Numbered from the stretch's first letter, positions 8,919-19,131 are shown. The stretch is DNA of 64,000 nucleotides from Pseudomonas parafulva (GCF_002021815.1 NZ_CP019952.1:3131001-3195000), one strand, 5' to 3'. Numbers and translations are program-made. The notes: generated from the sequence alone by a model not told the origin.

Positions 8919-9706
8919 CAGGCCACCTGCGCCGCGGGCGTGTAGGTCAACAAGTGCTTGAGCAGCGCCCGGTAGGCCACCAGCCCGCGGCTCTTGTTGT
9001 CGAATTGCGACGGCGTGACGCCCTGGCGGCTCGCATCGCGCAGCCGCGTGTCCACGGGAATATAGCCCTGCCATACCTGTTCGCCGTAGGCATCGCGCAG
9101 CAACTTGAGCGTTCCCAGGGAGGCCTGGGTACGCCGGTCGAACAACGTCGGCACGATCTGGTACGGCAGCGCCTGGCGCCGGGAGCGGTTGATCATGGCC
9201 AGGGTGCCGACCATGCGTTCAAGGCCCTTGACGGCCAAAAACTCTGTCTGCACCGGGATGACCAGTTGCTGGCTGGCCGCCAGCGCATTGACCATCAACA
9301 CCCCCAGCAAAGGGGGACTGTCGATCAGTGCGAAGTCGAAGTCCTGCCACAGCTGCGCCAGACTCTTGGCGATGACCAGCCCCAAACCGTTCTGGCCGGG
9401 CGATTGCCGCTCCAGTACGGCAAGGGCGGTGCTGGAGGGGAGCAATGATATGCGCTCGTCACTGGTGGGCAACAGCAACTGCCCCGGCAGCCCATCCGGA
9501 ACGCTGCCCTTGTGCAGGAACAGGTCGTAGCAGCTATGTTCCAGCGCATCGGGGTTATGCCCGAAATAGCTGGTCATCGACCCATGTGGATCAAGATCGA
9601 CGACGATCACGCGCTTGCCGGCGTCGGCCAGCAGGCCAGCCAGGGCGATGGTGGTGGTGGTCTTGCCGACGCCACCTTTTTGATTGGCTACTGCCCAGAC
9701 TCTCAT
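8918..9706 (-). CDS. parC: ParC, ParA-family ATPase for chemotaxis array segregation
   Basis: A 262-residue ParA/MinD-type ATPase beginning MRVWAVANQKGGVGKTTTTI, with deviant Walker A KGGVGKTT (residues 10-17), Walker A' VVDLDPHG and Walker B ALIDSPP. With ParP it positions chemotaxis clusters at the flagellated pole, and should not be confused with chromosomal ParA. The ATG at 9706 gives the usual family start; 136 bases without a gene separate it from motD. Confidence 0.88.
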   Translation of the reverse strand: MRVWAVANQKGGVGKTTTTIALAGLLADAGKRVIVVDLDPHGSMTSYFGHNPDALEHSCYDLFLHKGSVPDGLPGQLLLPTSDERISLLPSSTALAVLERQSPGQNGLGLVIAKSLAQLWQDFDFALIDSPPLLGVLMVNALAASQQLVIPVQTEFLAVKGLERMVGTLAMINRSRRQALPYQIVPTLFDRRTQASLGTLKLLRDAYGEQVWQGYIPVDTRLRDASRQGVTPSQFDNKSRGLVAYRALLKHLLTYTPAAQVA

Positions 9707-9842
9707 CAGGCAAACTCTATCCGTGGGTGAGGCAGGGAGCATGGTGTGCCCGCTGCCTTGCTGGAAAATGAAGGGCTTGGATGGCTGTCGGTCAAGCGCC
9801 GCGCGTGGACATCCGCCAATGGGGCGACAGAGAATTGACGAG

Positions 9843-10700
9843 TCACTGCCCTGCCACCGCTGCTGAGCTTGCCGGTGCACTTTGTGTGCCAGCCCGGCGC
9901 AGTGCAGCATCGGGCGTGGCATTGGCAGCACCGGTGCTGGTCAGGCTGCGGCGCACCTCGAGGTTGCGGGATATCACCAGGACCACGCGCCGGTTGCGGG
10001 CCCGCCCTTCGGGGGTATCGTTGCCCGTCACAGGCTGATACTCGCCATAGCCCACCGATGCCATGCGCCCGGGGTCCACGCCGCCCATGGCCAACAGCCG
10101 GACGATACTGGCGGCGCGGGCCGAGGATAGCTCCCAGTTGGTCGGGTACTGCGCGGTACGGATAGGCTGGTTATCAGTGAAGCCTTCGACGTGCACCGGG
10201 TTGGCGAACGGCTTGAGTATGGCCGCCACCTTGTCGATGATGGCAAACGCATTGTCACTGGGCATGGCATCGCCACTGCCGAACAGCAACGAGGAATTGA
10301 GCTCGATCTCGATCCACAGCTCGTTACCCCGGATCGTCATCTGATCACCCCTGATAAGGTCGCCAAAAGCGTCGCGCACCTCATCGGCGATGGTCTTGAG
10401 CGGGTCGTTGCTGGCGGTCGACACGCCAGCATCAGGCTGCTCGCTGTCCTTGACCAAGGGCTGTGCAGGTCGCACGGCCAACGGGCGCTCATCCCCGATG
10501 GGAATGGGCCTCATGCTGCGCTCAGGGTCATTGAACACCCCCAGCAGAGCTTGGGACACCACCTTGTACTTGCCTTCGTTGACCGAGGAAATCGAATACA
10601 TCACCACGAAAAAGGCGAACAGCAAGGTGATGAAGTCCGCGTAGGACACAAGCCAGCGCTCGTGGTTTTCCGGCTCCTCGGCATGACGGCGGCGACGCAT
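9843..10700 (-). CDS. motD: MotD, flagellar stator B subunit
   Basis: A 285-residue MotB-family protein: one N-terminal helix carrying the proton-binding Asp (SYADFITLLFAFFVVMYS, Asp22), and an OmpA-like peptidoglycan-binding domain (VEGFTDNQPIRTAQYPTNWELSSARA; GRARNRRVVL). With MotC it makes the second pseudomonad stator. It begins three bases after motC ends and has a low-complexity Ala/Ser tail. Confidence 0.95.
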   Translation of the reverse strand: MRRRRHAEEPENHERWLVSYADFITLLFAFFVVMYSISSVNEGKYKVVSQALLGVFNDPERSMRPIPIGDERPLAVRPAQPLVKDSEQPDAGVSTASNDPLKTIADEVRDAFGDLIRGDQMTIRGNELWIEIELNSSLLFGSGDAMPSDNAFAIIDKVAAILKPFANPVHVEGFTDNQPIRTAQYPTNWELSSARAASIVRLLAMGGVDPGRMASVGYGEYQPVTGNDTPEGRARNRRVVLVISRNLEVRRSLTSTGAANATPDAALRRAGTQSAPASSAAVAGQ

Positions 10701-10703
10701 GGG

Positions 10704-11444
10704 CTACTCCATGAAGCCTTGCAGCTTCAGCTCGATTGAGCGCGGGTTCTCGCCTTCGGCAATGGACAAGAGGCCTTCGAGGAGCATTTCCCGGTAGCGC
10801 GACTGGCGCAGTACCAGCGCCTTGAGCTTGTTGGCAATGGGCAACAGGATCAGGTTGGCACTGGCAACGCCGTAGATGGTCGCCACGAACGCAACGGCAA
10901 TGCCGTTGCCCAGCTGCGCCGGGTCGGCCAGGTTGCCCATGACGTGGATCAGGCCCATCACCGCGCCGATGATCCCGATGGTCGGCGCGTAGCCGCCCAT
11001 GCTCTCGAAGACTTTGGCGGCCTGCAGGTCACGGCCCTCCTGGGTCAGGAAATCCACTTCGAGGATACTGCGAATGGCTTCGGGCTCGGCACCGTCTACC
11101 AGCAACTGCAAGCCCTTGCGCGCGTAGGGATCGGGCTCGCCATCGGCCACCCCTTCCAGTCCGAGCAGGCCTTCCTTGCGCGCCGTCAGGCTCCAGTTCA
11201 CGACCCGATCAACCCCACCCGGCAGATCGACCCGCGGTGGAAACAGGATCCAGCGCAGGATCTGCAAGGCGCGCTTGAACGAGGAGAGCGGCGATTGCAG
11301 CAAGGCGGCCGCCAGGGTACCGCCCAATACAATCAGCGCTGCCGGCCCGTTGATCAGGGCGCCCACGTGGCCGCCTTCGAGGAAATTGCCGCCCACGATA
11401 GCGACAAAAGCCAGGATCAGGCCGATCAGGCTGAGCACGTCCAT
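10704..11444 (-). CDS. motC: MotC, flagellar stator A subunit
   Basis: A 246-residue MotA/ExbB-family membrane protein ([20 protein letters not shown]; later GAVMGLIHVMGNL and VAFVATIYGVASANLILLPIANK). Four membrane segments and a cytoplasmic domain that contacts FliG. The ATG at 11444 shares one base with the cheB stop, so translation is coupled; the GTG or ATG three codons upstream is less likely. Confidence 0.95.
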   Translation of the reverse strand: MDVLSLIGLILAFVAIVGGNFLEGGHVGALINGPAALIVLGGTLAAALLQSPLSSFKRALQILRWILFPPRVDLPGGVDRVVNWSLTARKEGLLGLEGVADGEPDPYARKGLQLLVDGAEPEAIRSILEVDFLTQEGRDLQAAKVFESMGGYAPTIGIIGAVMGLIHVMGNLADPAQLGNGIAVAFVATIYGVASANLILLPIANKLKALVLRQSRYREMLLEGLLSIAEGENPRSIELKLQGFME

Positions 11445-12562
11445 CAGACGCACGCCTCCACCAGGTGCCGGCCAATATCGTCCAGGCTGTACACCGCATC
11501 GGCCAGGTTGGCCTTGACGATCGCCATGGGCATGCCATAGATCACGCAGCTGGCTTCATCCTGTGCCCACACCGTGCTGCCCGCCTGCTTGAGCAAGCGC
11601 GCCCCTTCCCGGCCGTCCGCGCCCATGCCGGTCAGCACCACGGACAGCACCTTGTCGCCATAGGACTTGGCTGCCGAGCCGAAGGTGATATCCACGCAGG
11701 GCTTGTAGTTGAGCCGCTCGTCACCGGGCAGAATCTTCACGGTGCCACGGCCATCGATCATCATCTGCTTGCCGCCGGGCGCCAACAGCGCAAGCCCGGG
11801 ACGCAGGATGTCGCCATCTTCGGCTTCCTTGACGCTGATGCGGCACAGCTTGTCCAGGCGTTCTGCAAAGGCTTTGGTGAAGGCTGCCGGCATGTGCTGA
11901 ACGAGCACGATCGGCGCCGGGAAATTGCCTGGCAACTGCGTCAGCACCCGCTGCAAGGCCACCGGCCCCCCAGTCGAGGTGCCGATGGCCACCAACTTGT
12001 ACGGCTTGCGCTTGGGCGCTGGTGAATGCGCAGCGGCTGGCCTGACGGGCGCGGCGGCGCTTCGCACCGGGGCCGGCCCTGCAGCGCTCGTGGCCGTTGT
12101 GGGTGTCGGCGCGGAGGCCGCAGCGGGCGCGGGCGCCGGGCGGGCGTAACTGGTCATGCGGCGGTTGCTACGCGACAGGGTATGCACCTTCTCGCACAGC
12201 ATCTGCTTGACCTTCTCGGGGTTGCGCGAAATGTCTTCGAAATTCTTCGGCAGGTAGTCTACCGCCCCGGCATCGAGCGCATCGAGCGTGACCCGAGCAC
12301 CTTCATGGGTGAGCGACGAGAACATCAGCACAGGCGTCGGGCACCGTTGCATGATGTGCCGCACCGCCGTGATGCCATCCATCATGGGCATCTCGTAGTC
12401 CATGGTGATCACATCGGGCTTGAGCGCAAGCGCCTGGTCGATCGCTTCCTTGCCGTTGGTTGCAGTGCCCACCACCTGGATCGTCGAGTCCCCCGAGAGG
12501 ATTTCCGAGACGCGGCGGCGGAAGAAACCGGAATCATCCACCACCAGGACCTTGACTGCCAT
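11444..12562 (-). CDS. cheB: CheB, chemotaxis protein-glutamate methylesterase
   Basis: A 372-residue protein: receiver domain (Asp55 in [11 protein letters not shown]), Ala/Pro/Thr linker of about 60 residues, then the methylesterase domain with catalytic Ser in IGTSTGGP, His in LVQHMP and Asp in [11 protein letters not shown]. Phosphorylated by CheA, it removes methyl groups from receptors and opposes CheR. The start at 12562 ([14 protein letters not shown]) has GGAG seven bases upstream. Confidence 0.96.
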   Translation of the reverse strand: MAVKVLVVDDSGFFRRRVSEILSGDSTIQVVGTATNGKEAIDQALALKPDVITMDYEMPMMDGITAVRHIMQRCPTPVLMFSSLTHEGARVTLDALDAGAVDYLPKNFEDISRNPEKVKQMLCEKVHTLSRSNRRMTSYARPAPAPAAASAPTPTTATSAAGPAPVRSAAAPVRPAAAHSPAPKRKPYKLVAIGTSTGGPVALQRVLTQLPGNFPAPIVLVQHMPAAFTKAFAERLDKLCRISVKEAEDGDILRPGLALLAPGGKQMMIDGRGTVKILPGDERLNYKPCVDITFGSAAKSYGDKVLSVVLTGMGADGREGARLLKQAGSTVWAQDEASCVIYGMPMAIVKANLADAVYSLDDIGRHLVEACV

Positions 12563-12609
12563 AAACACTCCGTTAGGTGACGCCCCCGGCCAGGGGGACG
12601 CCACCGAGA

Positions 12610-14844
12610 TCAAATACGCCGCGCGGCGTAACGCTTGAGCATGCTCGGGACGTCGAGGATCAGCGCAATGCGACCGTCGCCGGTGATGGTGGCCCCGGAC
12701 ATGCCCGGGGTGCCTTGCAACATCTTGCCCAGTGGCTTGATTACCACTTCTTCCTGGCCCACCAGTTGATCGACGACAAAGCCGATGCGCTGGGTGCCGA
12801 CCGACAGGATCACCACGTGACCTTCGTGCTGTTCTTCATGCACCTGGCCCTGGACCAGCCAGCGCTTGAGGTAGAACAGCGGTAACGCCTTGTCCCGTAC
12901 GATCACCACTTCCTGACCATCGACCACGTTGGTGCGCGACAAGTCCAGGTGGAAGATCTCGTTGACGTTGACCAGCGGGAAGGCGAACGCCTGGTTGCCC
13001 AGCATCACCATCAAGGTCGGCATGATCGCCAGGGTCAGCGGGACCTTGATGACGATCTTCGAGCCCTGCCCCTTGGCCGAGTAGATGTTGATCGAGCCGT
13101 TGAGCTGGGAAATCTTGGTCTTGACCACGTCCATGCCCACGCCCCGCCCAGAGACGTCGGAAATCTCGGTCTTGGTGGAAAAGCCTGGGGCGAAGATCAG
13201 GTTGTAGCAGTCCGACTCGCTCAAACGGTCGGCGGCGTCCTTGTCCATCAGGCCCTTTTCCACGGCCTTGACACGCAGCACGTTCGGGTCCATACCTTTG
13301 CCGTCGTCGGAAATCGACAGCAGGATATGGTCACCCTCCTGCTCGGCAGACAATACGACGCGCCCTGTGCGCGCCTTGCCCGCAGCCTCGCGCTCATCGG
13401 GCATTTCCACCCCATGGTCCACGGCATTGCGCACCAAGTGCACCAGCGGGTCGGCCAGCGCCTCGACCAGGTTCTTGTCCAGGTCGGTTTCTTCGCCCAC
13501 CAGTTCAAGGTTGATCTCTTTCTTCAACTGCCGCGCCAGGTCACGCACCAGGCGCGGGAAGCGGCCGAACACTTTCTTGATCGGCTGCATGCGCGTCTTC
13601 ATCACCGCCGTCTGCAAGTCGGCGGTGACCACATCGAGGTTCGACACGGCCTTGGACATGGCTTCATCGCCGCTGTTCAGGCCCAGGCGGACCAGACGGT
13701 TACGCACCAGCACCAGTTCGCCGACCATGTTCATGATCTCGTCCAGGCGCGCGGTGTCGACCCTGACGGTCGTTTCCGCTTCGCTGACCGCGTGCTTGTC
13801 GGCGCTCGCCGCCGGCGCCCGTGGGGCAGCAGCAGGCTTGGGCGCTGCAGCAGGTGGCGCCGCGCCAGCAGGACGGCTGACTGCCGGCGCTTCGACCTTG
13901 GCTGTGGCTGCGGCCTGAACACTGGCAGGTGCTTCGACGCCAGCCACGTCGCCATTGAACTTGCCCTTGCCATGCAGCTGGTCCAGCAACGCTTCGAACT
14001 CCTGTTCGCTGATGTCGTCGCCCGTGGTGGCAGGCGCTGGCTCGACAGGCGTCGCAGCCTTGGCTGCGGGCAAGGCATCAGCCTGGAACGTGCCTTTGCC
14101 ATGCAACTGGTCCAGCAGCGACTCGAACTCGGCGTCGGTGATTTCGTCACTGACCGGCTCGGCCGCGGCAGCCACCGGCTGGGCGGTCACTTCGGCACTG
14201 AACTGGCCTTTGCCATGCAACTGGTCGAGCAGCGACTCGAATTCGGCATCGGTGATGTCGTCACCCTGGTCGCTGACGGGCTCGGCAGGCATCTGCTCGG
14301 CCGCTGCGGCCTGGGCCTTCACCGCGTCGAGCGAATCGAGCAGCTGCTCGAATTCGCTGTCAGTGATGTCCGCCTCGGTCGCTTGCGGCGCCTGCTGCAC
14401 AGGCGCGGGCTCAACCGGCACGGGCGCCGCCGGGGCCGGGGCCGCGTCGGCGCTGCCAGGCTCTGCCAGACGCGCCAGGGCTGCCAGCAGTTCTGGCGTG
14501 GCCGGGGTCACTTCGCTGCGCTCACGCACTTGGGCAAACATGCCGTTGACGGCATCCAGTGCTTCGAGCACCACATCCATCAGCTCTGCATCGACCCGGC
14601 GCTCACCTTTGCGCAGCACGTCGAACACGTTCTCGGCGATATGGCAGCACTCCACCAGCTCATTGAGCTGGAGGAAGCCGGCGCCCCCTTTTACAGTGTG
14701 GAAACCGCGAAAAATCGCATTGAGCAAGTCGGCATCGTCAGGGCGGCTTTCAAGCTCGACCAGCTGCTCGGACAATTGCTCAAGTATTTCACCGGCTTCT
14801 ACCAGGAAATCCTGAAGGATTTCTTCATCGGCGCCGAAGCTCAT
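12610..14844 (-). CDS. cheA: CheA, chemotaxis histidine kinase with four internal repeats
   Basis: A 744-residue kinase. HPt domain with phospho-acceptor His49 ([10 protein letters not shown]); a linker at about residues 158-295 with four copies of an EFExLLDxLHGKG-type repeat (last units near identical); dimerization domain from about 355; HATPase with N box NAVDHG; C-terminal CheW-like domain. The ATG at 14844 follows AAGGAG and is preferred to a TTG one codon upstream. The repeats lie where a P2 CheY/CheB-docking domain would be expected. It starts 12 bases after cheZ. Confidence 0.96.
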   Translation of the reverse strand: MSFGADEEILQDFLVEAGEILEQLSEQLVELESRPDDADLLNAIFRGFHTVKGGAGFLQLNELVECCHIAENVFDVLRKGERRVDAELMDVVLEALDAVNGMFAQVRERSEVTPATPELLAALARLAEPGSADAAPAPAAPVPVEPAPVQQAPQATEADITDSEFEQLLDSLDAVKAQAAAAEQMPAEPVSDQGDDITDAEFESLLDQLHGKGQFSAEVTAQPVAAAAEPVSDEITDAEFESLLDQLHGKGTFQADALPAAKAATPVEPAPATTGDDISEQEFEALLDQLHGKGKFNGDVAGVEAPASVQAAATAKVEAPAVSRPAGAAPPAAAPKPAAAPRAPAASADKHAVSEAETTVRVDTARLDEIMNMVGELVLVRNRLVRLGLNSGDEAMSKAVSNLDVVTADLQTAVMKTRMQPIKKVFGRFPRLVRDLARQLKKEINLELVGEETDLDKNLVEALADPLVHLVRNAVDHGVEMPDEREAAGKARTGRVVLSAEQEGDHILLSISDDGKGMDPNVLRVKAVEKGLMDKDAADRLSESDCYNLIFAPGFSTKTEISDVSGRGVGMDVVKTKISQLNGSINIYSAKGQGSKIVIKVPLTLAIMPTLMVMLGNQAFAFPLVNVNEIFHLDLSRTNVVDGQEVVIVRDKALPLFYLKRWLVQGQVHEEQHEGHVVILSVGTQRIGFVVDQLVGQEEVVIKPLGKMLQGTPGMSGATITGDGRIALILDVPSMLKRYAARRI

Positions 14845-14856
14845 CAAAGGTGCTCC

Positions 14857-15645
14857 TTAAAAACCCAGGCTGGATAGCAGATCATCGACATCGTCCTGAC
14901 CGGACACGACGTCTTCACGCTTATCGGCATGAATCTGCGGACCTTCACCCCGAGTCGGATGTTTTTCTCGATCTTTTTCTGCGCGCAATTGATCCTGGTC
15001 ATGCTGGATGCCCGCAAAGCGGTCGACCTGGCTGGCCATCATCACCAATTTCAGCAGGTTGCTTTCCACCTCGGTCACCAACGCCGTGACGCGCTTGATC
15101 ACCTGCCCGGTCAGGTCCTGGTAATCCTGGGCCAGCAGGATGTCGTTGAGATGGCCGGCCACCTTGCGGTTACCCTCAGCGCTGTGTGCCAGGAAACCGT
15201 CGACGCGCTTGGCCAGGTCACGAAACTCCGTGGCGTTCACTTCGCGGCGCATGAAGCGCTGCCAATCGGCACTCAGCGCTTTGGCCTCGCTGGCCAGGTC
15301 GTTGAGCACAGGCGTGCTTTCCTCGACCAGGTCCATGGTGCGGTTTGCCGCCCCTTCGGTGAGCTTGACCACATAGGACAGGCGTTCGGTGGCGTCGGTA
15401 ATCTGCGACACCTCCTCGGCCTGGGGTATGGTCGGGTCGATCTGAAAACTGACGATGGCGCTGTGCAGTTCGCGGGTCAGCTTGCCCACTTCCTGGTACA
15501 GCCCCCGATCGCGGGTCTGGTTCAACTCGTGAATGAGTTGCACCGCCTCGCCGAACCGTCCGCGCTCCAGGCTTTCGACCAACTCCTGGGCATGCTTCTT
15601 GAGGGTCGATTCGAACTCGCCCAATGACGTGTGTGATGAACTCAT
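14857..15645 (-). CDS. cheZ: CheZ, CheY-P phosphatase
   Basis: A 262-residue mostly helical protein. The catalytic segment DILLAQDYQDLTGQ carries the conserved Asp and Gln that dephosphorylate CheY-P, and the C terminus DDVDDLLSSLGF is the CheY-binding peptide. The region between is a charged flexible linker. It follows cheY by 20 bases with start ATG at 15645. Confidence 0.96.
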   Translation of the reverse strand: MSSSHTSLGEFESTLKKHAQELVESLERGRFGEAVQLIHELNQTRDRGLYQEVGKLTRELHSAIVSFQIDPTIPQAEEVSQITDATERLSYVVKLTEGAANRTMDLVEESTPVLNDLASEAKALSADWQRFMRREVNATEFRDLAKRVDGFLAHSAEGNRKVAGHLNDILLAQDYQDLTGQVIKRVTALVTEVESNLLKLVMMASQVDRFAGIQHDQDQLRAEKDREKHPTRGEGPQIHADKREDVVSGQDDVDDLLSSLGF

Positions 15646-15665
15646 GGCGCGCCCCCTGACGTGAC

Positions 15666-16040
15666 TCAGCCGTTGACGCGTTCGAAGATCTTCTCGATCT
15701 TTTCTTTGAGCACCTGGGCGGTGAACGGCTTGACCACATAGCCATTCACGCCTGCCTGGGCGGCCTCGATGATCTGGTCGCGCTTGGCTTCAGCGGTCAC
15801 CATCAACACCGGCAAGGTCTTGAGCTTGTCGCTGGCGCGGACTTTGCGCAGCAGGTCGATACCGGACATGCCTGGCATGTTCCAGTCGGTTACCAGGAAG
15901 TCGTAATGGCCACTTTCGAGCATCGGCAGCGCCGTCGTGCCGTCATCGGCTTCGTCGGTGTTGGCGAAGCCCAGGTCACGCAGCAGGTTCTTGATGATGC
16001 GCCGCATCGTCGAAAAGTCGTCGACGATGAGGATTTTCAT
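15666..16040 (-). CDS. cheY: CheY, chemotaxis response regulator
   Basis: A 124-residue single receiver ([20 protein letters not shown]), phospho-acceptor Asp52 in TDWNMPG, switch Thr in MVTAEA and Lys in VVKPF. CheY-P binds FliM to alter motor rotation. The ATG at 16040 gives the standard family length; however the strongest Shine-Dalgarno (GGAGG) lies only 5 bases before an in-frame TTG at 16052 and 17 before the ATG, so a 128-residue form is possible. Confidence 0.95.
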   Translation of the reverse strand: MKILIVDDFSTMRRIIKNLLRDLGFANTDEADDGTTALPMLESGHYDFLVTDWNMPGMSGIDLLRKVRASDKLKTLPVLMVTAEAKRDQIIEAAQAGVNGYVVKPFTAQVLKEKIEKIFERVNG

Positions 16041-16070
16041 GTTCTTGTCCAATTAGACCTCCAAGCAGTC

Positions 16071-16095
16071 TCAAACGCGCTCGGCCCCGAGCGCG
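16071..16095 (-). terminator. GC-rich hairpin between fliA and cheY
   Basis: On the minus strand CGCGCTCGGGGCCGAGCGCG (16095-16076) folds into a 7-8 bp stem and is followed by TTTGAG. It may act as an attenuator dividing fliA from the cheY-led message. Confidence 0.45.
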
Positions 16096-16145
16096 CACTC
16101 AATCGATTCGGTACAACGTGGAAAACGGCAACGACGACGGCGGGC

Positions 16146-16886
16146 TCAACGGGCCCGCCATTCCCCCAGGCGGCTGCGCAGGCGCGCGGCGCATTGGCTG
16201 TGCAACTGGCTGACCCGCGACTCGCTGACCCCCAAGACCTCACCGATCTCCTTGAGGTTCAGTTCCTCGTCGTAGTACAGCGCCAGCACCAGGCGCTCGC
16301 GCTCCGGCAGGTTGGCGATGGCCTCGGTCAACGCGACCTGGAACCGCTCTTCCTCCAACCCACGGGCAGGTTCGGCCTGGCCGCTGACGCCATCCTCATG
16401 CAAGCCTTCGTGCTCGCCGTCCTGCAACAGGTCGTCGAAGCTGAACAGGCGGCTGCCCAGTGTGTCGTTGAGAATCCCGTAATAATCATCGAGGCTCAAC
16501 TTGAGTTCGGCAGCAACTTCATGATCTTTAGCGTCGCGGCCAGTTTTGGCTTCGACCGCACGCATGGCATCGCTGACCATGCGGGTATTGCGGTGCACCG
16601 AACGCGGTGCCCAATCGCCTTTGCGCACCTCGTCGAGCATGGCCCCGCGAATGCGGATGCCGGCATAGGTCTCGAAACTGGCGCCCTTGCTGGCGTCATA
16701 CTTGTTGGCAACCTCGAGCAGACCGATCATGCCCGCCTGGATCAGGTCCTCGACCTGCACGTTGGCCGGCAGTCGCGCCAACAGGTGGTAGGCAATGCGC
16801 TTGACCAGCGGCGCATAACGCTCGATCAGCTCATACTGCGCGTCTTTCGAGGCGCGGCTGTACATCTTGAAGCCGCTGGCGCTCAT
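16146..16886 (-). CDS. fliA: FliA, flagellar sigma-28 factor
   Basis: A 246-residue sigma-70-family factor (MSASGFKMYSRASKDAQYEL) with region 2 (LLARLPANVQVEDLIQAGMIGLLEV; SFETYAGIRIRGAMLDEVRKGDW), region 3 and region 4 helix-turn-helix (LNLKEIGEVLGVSESRVSQLHSQ). It directs transcription of late flagellar genes such as fliC and flgM and is held off by FlgM. The ATG overlaps the fleN stop by four bases. Confidence 0.97.
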   Translation of the reverse strand: MSASGFKMYSRASKDAQYELIERYAPLVKRIAYHLLARLPANVQVEDLIQAGMIGLLEVANKYDASKGASFETYAGIRIRGAMLDEVRKGDWAPRSVHRNTRMVSDAMRAVEAKTGRDAKDHEVAAELKLSLDDYYGILNDTLGSRLFSFDDLLQDGEHEGLHEDGVSGQAEPARGLEEERFQVALTEAIANLPERERLVLALYYDEELNLKEIGEVLGVSESRVSQLHSQCAARLRSRLGEWRAR

Positions 16887-17716
16887 GACATCGAACCTGC
16901 ACTGGTCGGCTGCACCAGGCGTTCGACGAAGAACTCCAGATGGCCACGGGGGTTGGCGGGCAGCGGCCAGCTGTCGACCTTCTGCGCGATGGCCTTGAAG
17001 GCCAGGGCGCATTTGGAGCGCGGGAACGCTTCGTACACGGCGCGTTGCTTCTGGACCGCCTTGCGCACGCACTCGTCGTAAGGCACGGCGCCCACGTACT
17101 GAAGCGCCACATCCAGGAAGCGGTCGGTGACCTTGGTCAGCTTGGCGAACAAGTTACGCCCCTCCTGAGGGCTCTGGGCCATATTGGCCAGCACCCGGAA
17201 GCGGTTCATGCCGTAATCACGGTTAAGCAGCTTGATCAGCGCATAGGCGTCGGTGATCGAGGTCGGCTCATCGCAGACCACCAGCAGCACTTCCTGGGCC
17301 GCGCGCACGAAGCTGACCACCGAATCACCGATGCCGGCAGCGGTATCGATCACCAGCACGTCAAGGTTGTCGCCGACTTCGCTGAACGCCTGGATCAAGC
17401 CCGCATGCTGGGCAGGCGCCAGGTGCACCATGCTCTGGGTACCCGAAGCGGCCGGGACGATGCGCACACCGCCTGGGCCCTGCAGCATCACATCGCGCAG
17501 TTCGCAACGCCCTTCGATGACATCTGCCAGCGTGCGCTTGGGCGCAAGGCCCAGCAACACATCAACATTGGCCAGCCCAAGGTCGGCGTCGAGCAGCATG
17601 ACCCTGCGGCCCAGCTCGGCCAGCGCAAGAGACAGGTTCACTGAAACATTTGTCTTGCCGACGCCACCTTTGCCACCGGTCACGGCGATTACCTGTACGG
17701 GATGCATGCTACCCAT
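16883..17716 (-). CDS. fleN: FleN (FlhG), flagellar number regulator, antagonist of FleQ
   Basis: A 277-residue MinD-type ATPase: deviant Walker A GGKGGVGKTNVSVN (14-27), Walker A' LLDADLGLANVD, Walker B VLVIDTAAGIGD. In Pseudomonas it binds FleQ to limit sigma-54-driven flagellar transcription and keep one or a few polar flagella. The start at 17716 (MGSMHPVQV) has an alternative Met three codons in. It overlaps fliA and follows flhF by 93 bases. Confidence 0.96.
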   Translation of the reverse strand: MGSMHPVQVIAVTGGKGGVGKTNVSVNLSLALAELGRRVMLLDADLGLANVDVLLGLAPKRTLADVIEGRCELRDVMLQGPGGVRIVPAASGTQSMVHLAPAQHAGLIQAFSEVGDNLDVLVIDTAAGIGDSVVSFVRAAQEVLLVVCDEPTSITDAYALIKLLNRDYGMNRFRVLANMAQSPQEGRNLFAKLTKVTDRFLDVALQYVGAVPYDECVRKAVQKQRAVYEAFPRSKCALAFKAIAQKVDSWPLPANPRGHLEFFVERLVQPTSAGSMS

Positions 17717-17809
17717 GTCTGTTCTTTACCTTGTCTCGCTGGGACTCAGGCCACACGAAGGGCAATGCTGCGTATCCCTCGGCATAGCTACCTTGCACAC
17801 ATTTCATTT

Positions 17810-19120
17810 TCAACCCGCTCGCCGTGGGTTGTGGTAGAGATCAGCGAACATGTCGGCCATGGCCTCCTCGCTGGGCTCGTCCTGCTGCTGCACATTGACC
17901 GCGCGGGTGACCAGCTGGTGCCCACGGGGCAGGTGCAGATCGTCCGGGATACGCGGCCCATCGGTAAGGTAGGCCACGGGCAGTCGGAAACTGATGGCAA
18001 GGCTCAGGACATCGCCCAGGCTTGCCGACTCGTCGAGTTTGGTCAGGATGCAGCCGGCCAGCCCGCAGCGCTTGTAGCTGTGGTAGGCCGCGGTCAGCAC
18101 CTGCTTCTGGCTGGTGGTGGCCAGGACCAGGTAATTCTTCGCCGCGATGCCGCGACCGGCCAGGGTATCGAGCTGCATGCGTAACGCCGGGTCGCTGGCT
18201 TGCAGGCCCGCCGTATCGATCAGCACCACGCGCTTGCGCAGCAGAGGCTCGAGCGCCGCCGCCAACGACTGGCCGGGGTCGACATAGGTCACCGGCACAT
18301 TCAGGATTCGGCCCAGGGTCTTGAGCTGCTCCTGCGCCCCGATACGGAAACTGTCCATGCTCACCAGCGCCAGGTTGTGGGCGCCGTACTTGAGCACATA
18401 GCGCGCCGCGAGCTTGGCCAGGGTGGTGGTCTTGCCCATACCGGCCGGGCCGACGACGGCAATCACACCGCCGTCCTCGATCGGTTCCACGTCGGGCGTA
18501 CGGATCATGCGCGCCAGGTGCGCCAGCAGCATACGCCAGGCGTGGCGAGGCTCCTCGATGTCCTTGGTCAGCTCGAGCAATTCACGGGCGATGGGGCCAG
18601 ACAGGCCAATGCGCTGCAGCCGGCGCCACAACGTGGCCTGCTGCGGCTTGCTACCTTGCAACTGGGTCCAGGCCAGCGACCCCAGTTGCACTTCCAGCAG
18701 CTCGCGCAAGCCGGACAGCTCAGAGCGCATGGCATCGAACAGGCGCGGGTCCACCGAGGCCTGGCTGCTTGCGGTGGTGGCCGGCTGCGGGGCGTCAACG
18801 TGCGGCTCGACCAAAGGCTCGGCCGCCGTGAGCGACTGACCGGCGAACAGTTGGCGATTGCTGTCACTGCTGTCCGGGCGCTGTTCGAGCTCGGCCTTGG
18901 CCGTGGCGATGCGCGTGTGGGTCTTGCGCAGCTCTTCTTCGAGTTCGACGTTCGGTACCCGAGGCGCCAGGGCGGACAGCTTGTAGTCCAGCGCGGCGGT
19001 CAGTTCAACGCCGCCTGCGATACGGCGATTGCCGATGATGGCCGCATCAGCGCCCAGCTCATCGCGGACCAGCTTCATGGCCTGACGCATATCAGCGGCG
19101 AAGAATCGCTTAACTTGCAT
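17810..19120 (-). CDS. flhF: FlhF, SRP-type GTPase for polar flagellum placement
   Basis: A 436-residue protein. Variable N-terminal B domain with a Gln/Pro-rich part, then N and G domains; G1 loop VVGPAGMGKTTTLAKLA (about 221-237), LIDTAGL and TKLDESASLG are present. FlhF recruits early flagellar parts to the pole and works with FleN. It begins 12 bases after flhA ends, so it probably belongs to the flhA-flhF-fleN-fliA message. Confidence 0.96.
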   Translation of the reverse strand: MQVKRFFAADMRQAMKLVRDELGADAAIIGNRRIAGGVELTAALDYKLSALAPRVPNVELEEELRKTHTRIATAKAELEQRPDSSDSNRQLFAGQSLTAAEPLVEPHVDAPQPATTASSQASVDPRLFDAMRSELSGLRELLEVQLGSLAWTQLQGSKPQQATLWRRLQRIGLSGPIARELLELTKDIEEPRHAWRMLLAHLARMIRTPDVEPIEDGGVIAVVGPAGMGKTTTLAKLAARYVLKYGAHNLALVSMDSFRIGAQEQLKTLGRILNVPVTYVDPGQSLAAALEPLLRKRVVLIDTAGLQASDPALRMQLDTLAGRGIAAKNYLVLATTSQKQVLTAAYHSYKRCGLAGCILTKLDESASLGDVLSLAISFRLPVAYLTDGPRIPDDLHLPRGHQLVTRAVNVQQQDEPSEEAMADMFADLYHNPRRAG

Positions 19121-19131
19121 TATCCACTACC

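Noticed and set aside
8918..9706. parC as a chromosome or plasmid partition gene
   Set aside because: No parB or parS-like site follows; the next gene is a CheW-domain protein in a chemotaxis operon, which is the ParC/ParP array-positioning setting.
12949..14877. A 642-codon plus-strand frame opposite cheA
   Set aside because: Antisense shadow of the GC-rich cheA; no domain, no ribosome-binding site, composition of His/Arg/Gln repeats.
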